From Adiantum capillus-veneris (Eukaryota > Streptophyta > Polypodiopsida > Polypodiales > Pteridaceae): a stretch of DNA of 64,000 bases. The translations under genes and the position numbers were made by a program. The notes below the pieces were generated by a model. That model did no database searches, was not told the DNA's origin, and was given only the letters and a program-made list of their open reading frames with translations. Positions 1-11,199 of this stretch are shown here, in pieces. The stretch lies in NCBI GenBank assembly GCA_014529385.2, contig CM043948.1, positions 19,280,951-19,344,950 on the forward strand, read 5' to 3'. How positions within the stretch are numbered: the first letter of the stretch is position 1; every line of letters begins with the position of its first letter.

Positions 1-1200
1 ATACACTTTTAATCCTTTTAATCCAAAACGACGAATGCAACTTTAAAAAATAGCATTTAAAAGACCACGATTTCTTTTCGTTCATAAACTTTTAAGCTTA
101 TTTGGGGACACTTGTCAAGCAATCAAAAGTAAACGACCTTCACCCATAGTGCACTAAGACCGTTAAGAGACCAAAATCAAGAAAGATTTTAATATTTCGC
201 ATGCAAAATTAGATCCAGGTGAAGCTATGAATAGGAAGAAATGACAAATAAAGGTATGAAATGAAAGAAACCATTGTGTATGCTATCTCTCTTCTCTAAA
301 ACTTGGTCTAGAAAAAGTCCTCATATCTCCCTTTCCAATTCATTAGTGTGAATTCCGCTTGTTTATTACGAACCTAAAACTTATACACAATCACAACCAT
401 CAAACATAGACAAGGACATATGAAAACTATATGAAATATAATCTAAGCCCACTGGATGAAGTTGGTATGCTGCATGTATTGTGTTATTTTACATTTTAAA
501 AAAACCACCCTCTTCCTCGCTCCGTACCAGCTCCGCCCAGTGCGGCTTGTCTGACCCCTCAATCTCCACCTTTTGTGCCTCTTGCGTCAACCACCAATGC
601 ATACCTGAGCGCTATGTCTCTCCTCACACTTGCCTTCGTGTGCTGCTATCGCCTCGTTTCCTCTTGCCAGTTGTGCCTCCCTTTCATTTCATTCATGAGC
701 CACCAAGAGCATTTTCTTTGATTCGCAGTCAAGAAATTGACCCAAAATAGCACGCACATACTCCCTTCTTGTTTTAGAAAGATAGAAAGTAGATTGTGGC
801 TCAAGTCGTATGCAGATTCTATATTCTCATTCTACCTTTAGGGTAGAGGTGCCAGTAAAAGTACGGGCCCCTCTTTAGGACCCGTCCTACCTGCAAAAAT
901 TGATTAGAGACAAGAAAGCTCGAATGCTTTTGTGGTTAGCATAGTTTTTAGAGAATCTTGGTCGTTGGATCATGCATTTAGGCCTTGTTGGTAGCATTGT
1001 ACCTAATTACCCCCTTGATGGGTTTGCAAGTCACCCCCATTTTTGTTACACAAGAAATAATATTTTTGCATCGCGTTTGAGGTAGCGAGCACCATTCGAT
1101 GTTGTAGATGCACGCGTTCATGGTGCATCCTTTGTACCCTTCCTCACTCAAAATGGCTAACCGAAGCTCTTGCGAGATGCATCGAGATTTTGACGTCTCT

Positions 1201-1250
1201 AAACTGGCTCCTCTACCTAATATATAAACTGGCTCCTCTACCTAATGTAT
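1201..1250. repeat. 25-bp tandem duplication
   Basis: The unit at 1201-1225 is repeated at 1226-1250 with a single difference near the end. It is a simple local duplication in non-coding DNA upstream of the visible GH3 exons. Confidence 0.9.
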
Positions 1251-1548
1251 AGAAAGAAATTTTGTATTGAGGCAAAGGATGCCAATTAGAAGCATATTAG
1301 GAATTTTGGTAAAATTCAAAGGGGGTTGATCCTTTAACGAAATAATCTATAGTAAGCAAAAACATTTTCAACAAAGTACCATTAATGACCTTTGTTTATG
1401 ATCAATAGAAAGGTTGACAAAATGATTTTTCCCCAGCACCATTCTGCAACATTGCAGCAACAACTTGTTCTGTGTTTCACGTCAATGTGCTTATTATGTC
1501 TTTCCTCACCATGAAGTTCACTAAGTTGCTCTCCCCCGCCCCCCACCA

Positions 1549-1550
<2 letters not shown>

Positions 1551-1588
<38 letters not shown>

Positions 1589-1597
1589 ACACACACA
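1551..1597. repeat. (AC)n microsatellite
   Basis: There are seventeen AC units at 1551-1584, a short interruption, then four more. It lies just upstream of the first visible GH3 exon, inside or next to its preceding intron. Confidence 0.95.
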
Positions 1598-1618
1598 AGC
1601 AAAGCTGATATGCAAAAG

Positions 1619-4373
1619 TGGAATGCAGCTCCGGAACCAGCGACGGTCTTGAAAAGTACATTCCTTACTTTGATGGTCTCAAAAGTGGCACCTTGGAGGT
1701 GGCACGCATTGCGAGTACATATCTAAATCGGTAATTGATCAAATGCTTAAAAGTTGTTTAGGAGCAAGATTTAAATGCCTTCTATTATAACGTCAGCTTG
1801 TTGGCACTTCAAATTCTAGTTATCGATCCAACACTTGCAATTCTGTATAAATTTAGGGCCTACCCACTTACCTCAGCTGCAAAAGTCGTGGAGTTTCTCT
1901 TCGGTAGCAAACTGAGCACCACCAAGGGCGGCCTTCAATTGGCAACTGCCACCACACACCTTATTTATGATGATGCCTACCAAATGCGACAACAGATACG
2001 TGGCTTAATTTCATGCTGCCCAGATGAGGTGGTCTTTGCAAGTAGCTTTGAGCAAGGCACGTAATTAATGTTTAAGCTAATACTCAACTTTGAACCTAAG
2101 TAACAATTACCGTCTCTTGTTACACAAGAAGTTTTGGACAGACTCTCATAATAATTCCCACATTATGACTTAACTCAACATCATGAGCTTCTATGAGGGA
2201 GGCACCGCATACCTAGCTAGGTACGATTGGGGGCAGGGGACTGCCGTGGGGGGTCGGCGGTCCCCTGCTCCGAATCGTACCTAGCTAGGTATGTGGTGCC
2301 TCCCGAGCAGAAGCTCATGATGTTATGCATTATATGAAAAACAGGCTCCCTTTACCTACATGAGAAAATTTCTAAATCTTCTTGTGCTATATCCACATGA
2401 CACCAATAATTCTTTATTGAGTCTACTGACATAGATATCCACGTGACATCTTGTAGTGTAGGAGGGTGATAGCTCTTTTCCGTGGCCAATCTATGAGTTT
2501 CTACTATTTTTAGTTGTAGAATCTGGGGGTCACACTCATTGCTCACAATCTCAAGGTGATCATTGCATTTATTCTACCTGCCAGTCATCAAAAGTAAGCA
2601 GATGTTCCCATTCACAATACTCTCATTGGTATCCCCATAATGCCTTTAGTATATGAGGGTGGCAGCTCTTTTCTAGAGAAATTCTATGAGTTTCTACCAT
2701 TTCTTGTTATACATTCAAGGCAACACTCATCATTCAAGAGCACGACTTGGTCATTACACTTTATATAATCATAGCACGCAGTCATGTCTTTCATGGTACT
2801 TGAAGCTTTTGTGCTAATGTCAACTCTTTACAATGTTGGTGTAGGCATGTATTGCCACCTTTTGTGTGCCCTTGTGCATAGAGATGATGTGGAGGTATTG
2901 ACTGCCATTTTTGCATTTACACTAGTGGAGGCCCTTAGAATGCTTGAGGTTGAGTGGAAGAACCTTTGCCATGACATCAAATTTGGCCACCTAAATCAAA
3001 GCAAAATGATTGACCCTTCTCTTCGAGCCATCATGAAGCACAAAGTTTTAACATGCGGGAACGCCCGTCGTGCCGACCAAGTAGCGGCCATATGTGAAGC
3101 GGCAAGCCAGCAATGTGCTTGGAATGGCATTATCAAGCAATTGTGGCCTAGATGCAAGTATGTGCTCTCCATAATGACTGGAAGTATGGAGACTTATGTA
3201 GAGAGATTGCAAGCATATGCAGGTGAAGATATGCCATGTTGTCTGCCTTTCTCCCACATGGAATTAATAGAATAGCCTCCTAAACTTGGCATTACCATGT
3301 GTGAAAGATAATCGGAAAAAGTTCTAAAACTTCTTGTGAAATGATATGCAGGCAAAGATGTGCCACTAGTTAGTGCAGATTATGGTGCTAGTGAAGGTTG
3401 GATAGCCGCTAACATTAATCCTCGCTCACCTCCCAATCAAGTCTCCTTCACAACCATCCCTAGTCTGGGATACTTTGAGTTCTTGCCACTTTCAAATGTC
3501 ATCGAAAATGCTAAAGTTGCACCTTCTTCTTCCTCTTCATCTGATCAAGTGGGCCACATGTGCACATCCAATCTAGAGACCACACCGGTCAATCTTGATG
3601 AGGTGAAGCTAGGACAAGACTACCAAATTGTGATGACCACAACAGGAGGTGAGTGACCAAAGGGACAAAAACTGCATGCTTTCCTGTTTGACCACACCCC
3701 AAGAACAAAGCTCATGAGGATTTTGTGTAGATAAGTTGACATCTTAAGCTTTAGCTTTCTCATATAATAGTTGCAGTCGAATAAAATGCTTTTGCTTTTA
3801 GGCCTCTACCGGTACGTCCTCGGGGACATCCTTCGCGTCACTGGGTTTTTCTACGACAACCCACAATTTGCATATGTATGCCGAAAGAATGTGATTCTAA
3901 GCATAAACATTGACAAAGTGACAGAGAGAGACTTGAAAATGGTTGTGCAGAAAGTTACTACTGTGCTTCATCACGATCAGTCAACGATGAAACTTGTGGA
4001 CTATAGCAGCTATGCTAACACGGATGATGCACGCGAACACTATGTGATTTTTTGGGAGGTGCAAGGTGGTGAAATCAACTCTTTGGGAAACCAAAGATTG
4101 CTTGCTCAATGTGCAACATTGCTGGATGAAAACTTCTTGGAGCCTGCATATGTACTTTCACGCAAAATGGGCACCATAAGGCCACTTGAACTCTGCATTG
4201 TCAAGCAAGGGACCTTTAGAAGACTCATGCAATCCTTTATGGTAGATAAAGTTGGGGCTTCCATCACCCAATACAAGACTCCTCGATGCATTGACTCTAA
4301 ATGCTTCCCCACCATCCTCTCCATCCTCCAACAAAACACTATTGCCAACTACTTTAGCTCTGCAATATTTTAA
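1619..4373 (+). CDS. GH3-family acyl-acid amido synthetase, 3' five exons
   Basis: GH3 enzymes adenylate acyl acids (jasmonate, auxin, benzoates) with ATP and then join them to amino acids in the cytosol. Five exons can be chained in one open frame: 1619-1730 (1629 is an alternative acceptor), 1797-2056, 2845-3222, 3352-3648 and 3802-4373, giving about 535 codons and a TAA stop. A full GH3 has about 600 residues, so only the N-terminal 60-100 are missing, presumably left of the window. Family motifs appear in order: the ATP loop SSGTSDGLEK in the first visible exon, KLSTTKGG and YCHLLCAL, then IMTGSMETYVERL, YGASEGWIAANI, LGYFEFLPL, and the C-terminal ILSINIDKVTERDL and VIFWEV. The motif usually written YRxGD reads YVLGD, an Arg-to-Val change. 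Similarity seems closest to the JAR1/DFL2 side of the family, but that placement is from memory. The second intron visible (2057-2844) needs a GC donor and carries a MITE. Confidence 0.85.
2057..2844 (+). other. GC-AG intron of the GH3 gene
   Basis: The GH3 frame joins only if the exon ends CAAG at 2056 and the intron begins GCACGT, ending in TAG at 2842-2844. The joined protein reads EQGMYCHLL, matching the family pattern around MYCHLL. The nearby GT at 2061 would shift the frame with the same acceptor. GC donors are a known minor class, with consensus AG before GCAAGT. The 788-bp intron hosts the MITE at 2123-2386. Confidence 0.7.
2123..2386 (+). mobile_element. Foldback MITE, copy 1 (in GH3 intron)
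   Basis: This 264-bp non-coding element has short terminal inverted repeats (CACAAGAAG at the left, CTTCTTGTG at the right). It has a long internal palindrome from about 2180 to 2325, built around two copies of ACCTAGCTAGGT. Related copies lie at 5242-5492 and 40302-40570. The flanks (TTA and CTA) suggest, but do not prove, a 3-bp target duplication. No transposase is encoded, so mobility would have been supplied in trans. The superfamily is unknown. Confidence 0.8.
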
Positions 4374-5241
4374 AGGGGAATGCACCACCAAAACATGCAA
4401 ACATGTTGCTTTAAGTAGCCTTTCCATCCTCCAAGAAACCATTATATCCAAGGACCTTACCTATAAGCATCCCTATATACTTGTGGTTGCATATGCACAT
4501 TTACTAATTAATGATATATAACCATAAGCTATAAGCAAACCTGAATAAGCGCAGTTTCAGAGCAAATAAGTGACAAATTCAATGATTTAGGAGCCATTGG
4601 GTCTCTTCAATATCCGAACATCAATATTTAGTGGAAAAGACTTATGATACTAGAAGTTGTACACCAAAACAAATTGCAAATAACTGAGAATTCTTCCTCG
4701 ACTAGAGGGGTGGCTAAGCCTATGATAAAAGCCATCGAAATTGGGAAGCTCTCACCCCTTGATGGATCAATAGTGTCTAGTTCTTTAAAATCATGATCAA
4801 ATCGGAGAGGTACTTGGGATGTTTATAGACGTATTGTCAATCAAATTTTGCTTGTTCCATGGAATGGCCCATATTGGTGATTACAAGTTTGGAAAGCTCC
4901 GATCGTTTACCTCAAGAATGGGCACACCATTGACATTAATTAATGATGGTTTTGACCATTGTGTGGTGGCTATATTGTAGGTGATGATATATGCCTTGTT
5001 TCTTTTTGTAAAACTAGCCAAGAGAGACAAGCATTAGTCCATGGTAGCTAGGCCTCCTTGCACTAGAAATAGCCATGCCAATAAGTGGCTAGCTTGGTGT
5101 TACTATTTTGGTAAGTAGCATAAACATCCACCGTCCCTTCTTTGTCCCTTACCTTGAGGTGCTTTAATGGACTCTGTTGGACTCCAAATCATCTCCTATG
5201 TCTTCAGACTCCGTGGTGCTTAAGTAGTCACTCTCTACTAC
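4374..5241. other. Intergenic, 3' flank of GH3
   Basis: Nothing coding is recognised. Short open frames antisense to or overlapping the GH3 3' end are shadows. Poly(A) signals cannot be assigned with confidence. Confidence 0.5.
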
Positions 5242-5492
5242 CAGAAGAAGTTTTGGACAAATTCAATAATTCCCACATTGTGACTTACCTCAACATCATG
5301 AGCGTTTATGAGGGAGGCGCCGCATACCTAGCTAGGTACGATTGGGGGTAGGGGACCGCCGGCCTAGTGGGGAGGGCGGGGGGGGGGGGGGGGGGGGGGG
5401 GGGGGGTGTCCAGGTCCCCTACCTGCATTGTATGAAAAACACTGAAAAAGACTCCATGTTCCTACATGAGAAAATTTCTAAATCTTCTTGTG
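5242..5492 (+). mobile_element. Foldback MITE, copy 2, second arm replaced by a G tract
   Basis: The left half matches copy 1 closely (AAGTTTTGGACA, then the ACATCATGAGC region and the ACCTAGCTAGGT palindrome). The right end (AAATCTTCTTGTG) is also preserved. The second arm of the internal palindrome is missing and is replaced by an uninterrupted run of 29 G at 5378-5406. Either the hairpin arm was deleted in vivo, or the sequence or assembly failed through the hairpin. Confidence 0.75.
5378..5406. repeat. 29-base G homopolymer
   Basis: This is an uninterrupted G run inside MITE copy 2, exactly where the hairpin arm should be. Similar long G or C runs occur at 11175-11199 and 43079-43100. 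Confidence 0.9.
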
Positions 5493-5898
5493 ATATATAC
5501 TAGTAATTGATGTGTTGGATGGTCAATGGATCCAGAGGCTATGGTCATACCCGGTCTGAAATGTATGTAGTCGTGTCAAATATCAGTATGAGCAATGGCC
5601 GAATGCCCTAGACCTTAACTTACACTATTTGTTATCAATTCCCACTAATGATCTTAGCACTTGAAGCATATAACAAATAGAAATCGACATTTCCAAAGTG
5701 CTGAAACACTGAAACGAGCATGGGGCCCAAATTGAAACGTTGCAACACCATGTATCAATGTGTGTTCAATGCCACACACACACACACACACACACACATG
5801 TTTAATTTCTTTGCAGGGTATGCGTTTGATTCCTAGGTACGCTGGTTGTTAAATTTGGGGGCTTGAATGCATCACGTTTATAAAAATTGGGGGCGTGT
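5493..5898. other. Non-coding spacer with (CA)n array
   Basis: No gene is seen. A (CA)n array of about 13 units lies at 5772-5798. The sequence at 5882-5898 is the left copy of the target duplication of the LINE that follows. Confidence 0.6.
5883..5898. repeat. LINE target-site duplication, left copy
   Basis: AAAATTGGGGGCGTGT, identical to 7138-7153 on the far side of the LINE insertion. Confidence 0.88.
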
Positions 5899-7137
5899 TA
5901 GCCCCGACGTGGACTACCCTGAGACTGGGGGGCAGCACAGGAGAATTGGTAAGAAAATGCAATAGGACAGCAGGAGTCTTAAAGTGGGAGGAAAAAACTA
6001 GATACTTCAAGAACTCCATTTTGCATTGGTCCCCCTGGCTACCACAAATTCCCTATTGGATAGAGACGGACAGGAAGCTAAATAATAAGGGTCTGAATCG
6101 ATTGGGGTACTTCTGGGACAGTGACAACAAGAGTTGGAAAACCATTGACCTTCTAGTTACCCAATACCAACTGAATAGCTTGGAGGTCTTACTAGTCCAC
6201 AAAGTGAGGAAAGAGCTTAACAATATAGTGATGCCTATCTGTGATTCGGAGTTTGACTGGAATGCCTGGAAATGGCCCGAAAGCAGTCTCTTCTAGAAAC
6301 CCCATCCTAAAGACATTTACCAGACAATGATGCATAAGAAGAATTGGTCTAGCCCCCTTAACAAGATATGGAAAAACCAATGGCCGGAGGAAAGGTGGGT
6401 GCAAGTAATGGAGAACATCTGGAAGCCAAAGGTTCCGCATCACATGAAGGTATTTTTGTGGAAGGTAATTTGGGGTGCTCTACCGACGGGGGTGAAGATT
6501 CGGGAAAGAGGGATTGGGTCAGATCGATGCTTGGGATGCAAGTTGGCTAGTGAAGATCTGGCTCACCTCTTCATGGATTTCCCAACTATCAAAGGCCTCG
6601 CAGGGAAAATATGTAAGTGGGTCCAAAGAAAATGAAAAATTGGTTTTTACAAGACTGATCTTTCCTTGGATGGAAGAAATTCAGGTGGTCTTGCCATCCT
6701 CATCAGCACTCAAATCATCAGGTATGTCTTCTTATAATGTATGGAAGACAAGGAACCGCCGTGTGTTTGAAGGAGGTCTCGACGTGGCAAGCTTCGCAAA
6801 AAAATTATGCAAGAGAGCAAAGTGCTAATATGGACGCTCGGATGCAAGCAACACTCGGAGGATTGGTCTAGGACTACTTGTGCCTTGTTGACAGCAAAGG
6901 GCATGCCTAGGACGGGGGAAAATCTTGACTATCAGTAATTAAAAGATCTCAGAAGAACATGATAAGGGACCCTATGTATCAAGGATAAGGGGGCGAGTTG
7001 GGTGGGATGGTTGCCTTGATAGCCGATGTAATTATGGTCCTTGGATGACATCATGGCTCAACACGAGCATGACAAGACCTTGTAATTATTTGGGTTCATA
7101 AACACTCACAATTGTGAGTTTTTCTATAAAATAAAAT
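5899..7137 (+). mobile_element. 5'-truncated LINE (non-LTR retrotransposon)
   Basis: This is a 1.24-kb 3' fragment of a plant L1-type element. The coding frame (about 5895-6635, then another frame to 6828) ends with the reverse-transcriptase zinc-binding (zf-RVT) region: KVFLWKVIWGALPTGVKIR, then a Cys/His block around RCLGCKLASEDLAHLF. After it comes a WKTRNRRVFEGG segment typical of the LINE C-terminus. An in-frame TAG at 6294-6296 and a frameshift near 6630 make it non-functional. It ends in an A-rich AAAAT-type tail at about 7125-7137. Both sides carry the same 16-bp target duplication (AAAATTGGGGGCGTGT at 5883-5898 and 7138-7153), the signature of target-primed reverse transcription with 5' truncation. 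Confidence 0.88.
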
Positions 7138-7153
7138 AAAATTGGGGGCGTGT
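7138..7153. repeat. LINE target-site duplication, right copy
   Basis: AAAATTGGGGGCGTGT, following the A-rich tail of the LINE and matching 5883-5898. Confidence 0.88.
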
Positions 7154-7772
7154 CATTTTGCCCAAAATCTGCTCCTTTAGTAGCTACTCCAAACCTGAGA
7201 TTACAATTCAAAGTCAATGATTAGTTGTAACAATACAATGACTACATTACGCAATCAAGCATCATGTAGGTTTCTTTTGTAGATATTGTGGATGACCTTA
7301 GAAATTCAATGGATTCCACTGTGCAAGCTAGAAACCAGTGTGTGGGGATGTTTGACGCTTCTCACCATAAGGAGGAATTCAGTGTCAATGAATTTCGAAA
7401 GTGTCAGTAGAGACCAAGTACGTGCAAGTCCAAGCAAAGAAGATAAAACCGATGGCCTTATGTCTACATGCAGACTGTGTGCAATCCTAGTGATAGTGTA
7501 ATGCCTGACACCCTAAGATCGACATACTCAAGTTGTCAATTTAGGAGAACATTGCTGACACTCAAGCTAGTGGGAGGTAACCTAAAGCTACTCTAGGTCG
7601 ACACACCGATGTTGGGGGAGCATACATCAACACTCCTAGCCTACAATACCCTCCCAACACTCTCAATCCCTAATTGGGAGCTCAACTTAGGCCTTAGTCC
7701 CTAGCCCCCCTCTCTCCAAGGTACTGTTGCAAGCCTTTTCCTCAATCTAGGCTTGAGATTAAGGTGACATAG
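7154..7772. other. Non-coding spacer
   Basis: No coding region, repeat or element end is recognised between the LINE and the Copia array. Confidence 0.5.
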
Positions 7773-7984
7773 TGTGAATACGCGGATGCGTGCATGCGCA
7801 GTGCGGTGTGTGCCGGGAAGGGGAAGAGCACAAGCCGGTGTGGGTGGAGCAGACTCAGGAAGAAGTGAGAGTGAGGTGCTCCTTATTCTCATGTATATGA
7901 AGAATAAGGGTATGTGTAAATGCGGACGGGCGGTCGGACACCAGACGTCTAGAACGGGAAAAGCCGTAGCACCTTTACCCCAAA
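7773..7984 (-). repeat. Copia LTR A (3' LTR on minus strand)
   Basis: Homologous to LTRs B (12119-12314) and C (12636-12840). All three share the AGCACAAGC..GGTGTGGGTGGAG block and the ATTCTCATGTA..ATGAAGAATAAGGG block. It is followed on the plus strand by AATCTCCCACTTAAAG, the complement of the polypurine tract. Confidence 0.85.
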
Positions 7985-8095
7985 AATCTCCCACTTAAAG
8001 GCGACGCGCCGATAAGTGAGAGCTACTAGATAAACTACTAGTATGTACAAGAAACTATGTAAGAGACTCTCTCAACCTATGTCCATTGGCTCAGT

Positions 8096-9229
8096 CTATC
8101 GATCTACACGCAGTCGTATCGGCTCTGGTGGTAGGCAAGTGCGTGTACCCAAGCTAGAGCCTGCATGTAAATCCCATAGACAACTCTTTGTGATCTGAAA
8201 AGCTCCAGGAAGCGTCATGCTAGTGTCAGCCACCGTGCGACTGACAATCCCTGCTGCAAATGCTCCCACTGCAGCAGTTGCTAGGTCGAGCCTCGACAGT
8301 AACAAGTCGAACATGAGACGTCCAAATGCTGATAAAATTTGCACAAAACTGGTTGTACTCGCCTCCCTTGTGCTATTTGCAAATACTACATCATCACAAC
8401 TACTTAGTGCGTATGGATGTGTCACTGCCAACAAGGGGATGGCAATGTCTCTCTCATTCATAGGAAAGCTATGCGTCTTGGCACCAACTCATCAACCTCT
8501 AACATGAGTATATCAAAGAACTCCATATTTGTCAGCTATGTCTGTGTCTCTAAGGAGCAGACCTCCTCTATCTCTGCGTGCACAAAGGCTGACAACACCT
8601 GTTGTGTCTCACTAGAGCACTGCCGCTCTATCTCTATCTCTACAGAGTCTACTGGCACGTCCTGCATAGCTAAATGCTCCTTCTCGTGAGGATGGTGGAG
8701 CTCACCCGTAAAAGAGACACATCTCCTCTCTTGCTCAAATCATGCTAGTAACAAAACCGAGACTACGTCATCTCAAACCTCAGGCACATGCATAGGATAT
8801 ACCAGGCCACTGCGGGCTTCTCTAGCAATCACTAGTGAACCGTAATGCATCTGGAAAGATTGCTTTCTAAGCAGTATCTGACAACCAAAAGATGCCAACT
8901 GTCTAACTGTGATCAAGATCTATCTGAGCTGAAGAACGTAGGCACATGCTGTAGCGTGTATGACGCACCACTAGGCAAAGATAAACAAACATCTCCTGCA
9001 CCTGCAATATCAAACACCGAACCATTGGCCAAGTGCACACAGCTAAGTCTTCCACTAGAAAAAATGTGATGAACCAGTCACGATGCGGTGTGATATGAAA
9101 AGCAACATCGCTATCTAGTAACCACTGTGGAGAAAGTGTGCTATCTATAGACAAATCTACAAGAGGTACACTCAAGGCAAGCATGACATCACCGTCACTG
9201 GCATAGACTACCAGTGGAACTACCTCCAT
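8096..9229 (-). pseudogene. Copia pol relic with protease signature
   Basis: In 8903-9229 (minus strand) the frame reads WLLDSDVAFHITPHRDWF. This resembles the Copia gag-protease motif WLLDSGA(S/C)-H(I/M), with the catalytic Asp kept but the glycine-alanine pair altered. Later residues diverge through frameshifts. Downstream minus-strand frames to 8096 are open but unrecognised and lead into the polypurine tract. The relic cannot encode an active polyprotein. Identification rests on the protease signature together with flanking Copia LTRs and the tRNA-Met primer site. Confidence 0.65.
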
Positions 9230-10932
9230 ATCTGCATCTCACATACATCTCCGCTGCTATCTCATATGTATGAAACAATGGCGTCTAATGTGCTCTGTGT
9301 GACCGCAATGCCAACAACGCAAGTATTGTAAGAACGAGACCGTCGTTTCTCAAAAGTCACCGTAGTGGACTCTACACTATCACACATATCTGCAACCATA
9401 AGTGAATGACTAGGAAACTATAACGAGAAAACCTGCCAGAAATCTAGCAAAGTCTCCCTGTAAACTAAGCAAAACCTCAAGTACAATCCCAACCATAGAC
9501 CATGACAAACTGGCAACAAAGTGGGAGGTAACTAGACCACTACACAATCATCAAAAGCATGATCAAACGCATCAAATTTGATACTCATGTATGCATAAAC
9601 CAACTCCACAATATGCAAACTGTGCAAGCATAAACTGGGACAAACTGCTCAATCGAGCGTAAAGCGCATAACCATATACGCAAGCAGAGAGCAAACTAGC
9701 TCAAAACACATCCTAGAAGAGGAACTGCCCGCAAAAATCTGCAAAAAAACATATGAAACTTGTGACTAGCAAAGTCTGTATCCACACACGCATACGCTAA
9801 TCCTCACTCCTACAAGAGTTGGTACAAGAACACGCAACCGTGTCCAAACTGACAAAACCTGTCAAAATCTGTCAAAGTGAGAGTAAACACTCGATCACTA
9901 TCAAAATGAGAGTCTAACTTGACCACTAAACCATTAGAGAAAAAACCGCGGATACGTATAAACCATGGCAAGAATCTAGGAGAAATCCGACAGAGTTTCC
10001 CTTGAAAACTGAGAAAAAACTCAAAAAAGTCTCACCAAACCGCATAAAGAACAAGCAACTCAGTGTCTCAATCAAGAGATCCACAAATGATCTACATGCA
10101 ATGCCAAAAACTTGGCAATTTGGCTCACTCCTGACCGAGTGGCTCTGTGGATGTGTACCTGTCCAAAAACCACTGCAAACGTGTAAATCTACTACCTGCT
10201 AGCTACACCTAGATCAAGCTCTATCCACATATGCATACATAGCATGATATTGCACAAGACTGTGCAGAAAACTGCTCTCTAGTGCTCCACACAAGTTGCA
10301 CTGCAACCTGTGAGCAAAACTGGCAGCTACTACCTCATCGATCGGTAAACTCGTCGATCGAAAACGCCGTCCAAGAGCTGTGTGTGCTTAAGGAAAAACC
10401 TGCTCTGGATGGTCCATCAGAGCCGTATCTATCCGATATGTGCCGTCAAAGCCGGAACTCAAGAAAACCATTGAAGTCACAATGACCGGGGTTGGCCGTC
10501 AGAGCCGTCTTCTGCTGCTGGGCGAAAATGTCAATGCTATGGCCGCGTGTGCTCGAAGTCGAGAAAACGCTCGATGTCAGCTTTCGTCGTCGGACGGAAG
10601 GGTGCTAGTCGAATAGCCACAAATCGATGTCGAAACCGATGCGTCGAGCCGTAAACACAATACCATAGAGAAGAACACCGAGACGCCGATAAAAAACGCC
10701 AAATCGGTGTCCAAATTGATGTCGTGTCGTCGATATCTGAAGTCGAGAAGAGGGAGAAAAATCACGGAAAAAATCGACAAAGTCGGGCCGATGCCGAGTG
10801 ATGTTTGGGCTTACTCGCCGGTACCTGCACGTGCTTGCCTATCTGCATGATTGCACGCCAAAAGAGGCAGACTCAATCTCTACCTCTGACTCGCTCTCTA
10901 TCTCTATCTCACACTCTCTCTCATAGCTCTCA

Positions 10933-10935
<3 letters not shown>

Positions 10936-10994
<59 letters not shown>
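10936..10994. repeat. Compound (CT)n(CA)n microsatellite
   Basis: CT units to about 10962 run directly into CA units to 10994, inside the decayed Copia internal region. Confidence 0.95.
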
Positions 10995-10995
<1 letters not shown>

Positions 10996-11174
10996 CTCTC
11001 AATCTCGTACACCTGTCACTCGCTTTCTCTCTCTCACAGCTGTCACTCACTCTCTCTCACTGCTGTCTATCTCTTAGCTCAGCGGAGAGTCGAGATCCGG
11101 GGTCAAGTAGGAGAGGGGGTGGTCGGAGAGTGGGGGGGCTTTGTGGGAACAGTCCCATGACTGAAGTCTAATAT

Positions 11175-11199
11175 GGGGGGGGGGGGGGGGGGGGGGGGG
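11175..11199. repeat. 25-base G homopolymer
   Basis: An uninterrupted G run in the Copia internal region, comparable to the run at 5378-5406. Confidence 0.9.

Larger units (their letters stand above)
1..1618. other. No gene recognised upstream of GH3
   Basis: I see no supportable coding region here. It should contain intron, or lie between the first GH3 exon and exon 2, but nothing resembling the GH3 N-terminus is visible, so that exon is probably left of the window. Small structures present are a perfect-to-one-mismatch 25-bp tandem pair at 1201-1225 and 1226-1250, and an (AC)17 array at 1551-1584 followed by a few more AC units. An 89-codon open frame at 481-750 has biased composition and no recognisable motif. 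Confidence 0.6.

Noticed and set aside
481-750. 89-codon plus-strand ORF
   Set aside because: Ser/Pro/Cys-rich with no family resemblance, splice context or neighbours, so not supportable as a gene.
1382-1726. Open frames on both strands across the (AC)n array
   Set aside because: They exist only because dinucleotide repeats lack stops (poly-His/Thr or Val/Cys). The real coding part here is the GH3 exon in another frame.
4106-4521. Antisense and overlapping frames at the GH3 3' end
   Set aside because: Shadows of the GH3 last exon, with no motif of their own.
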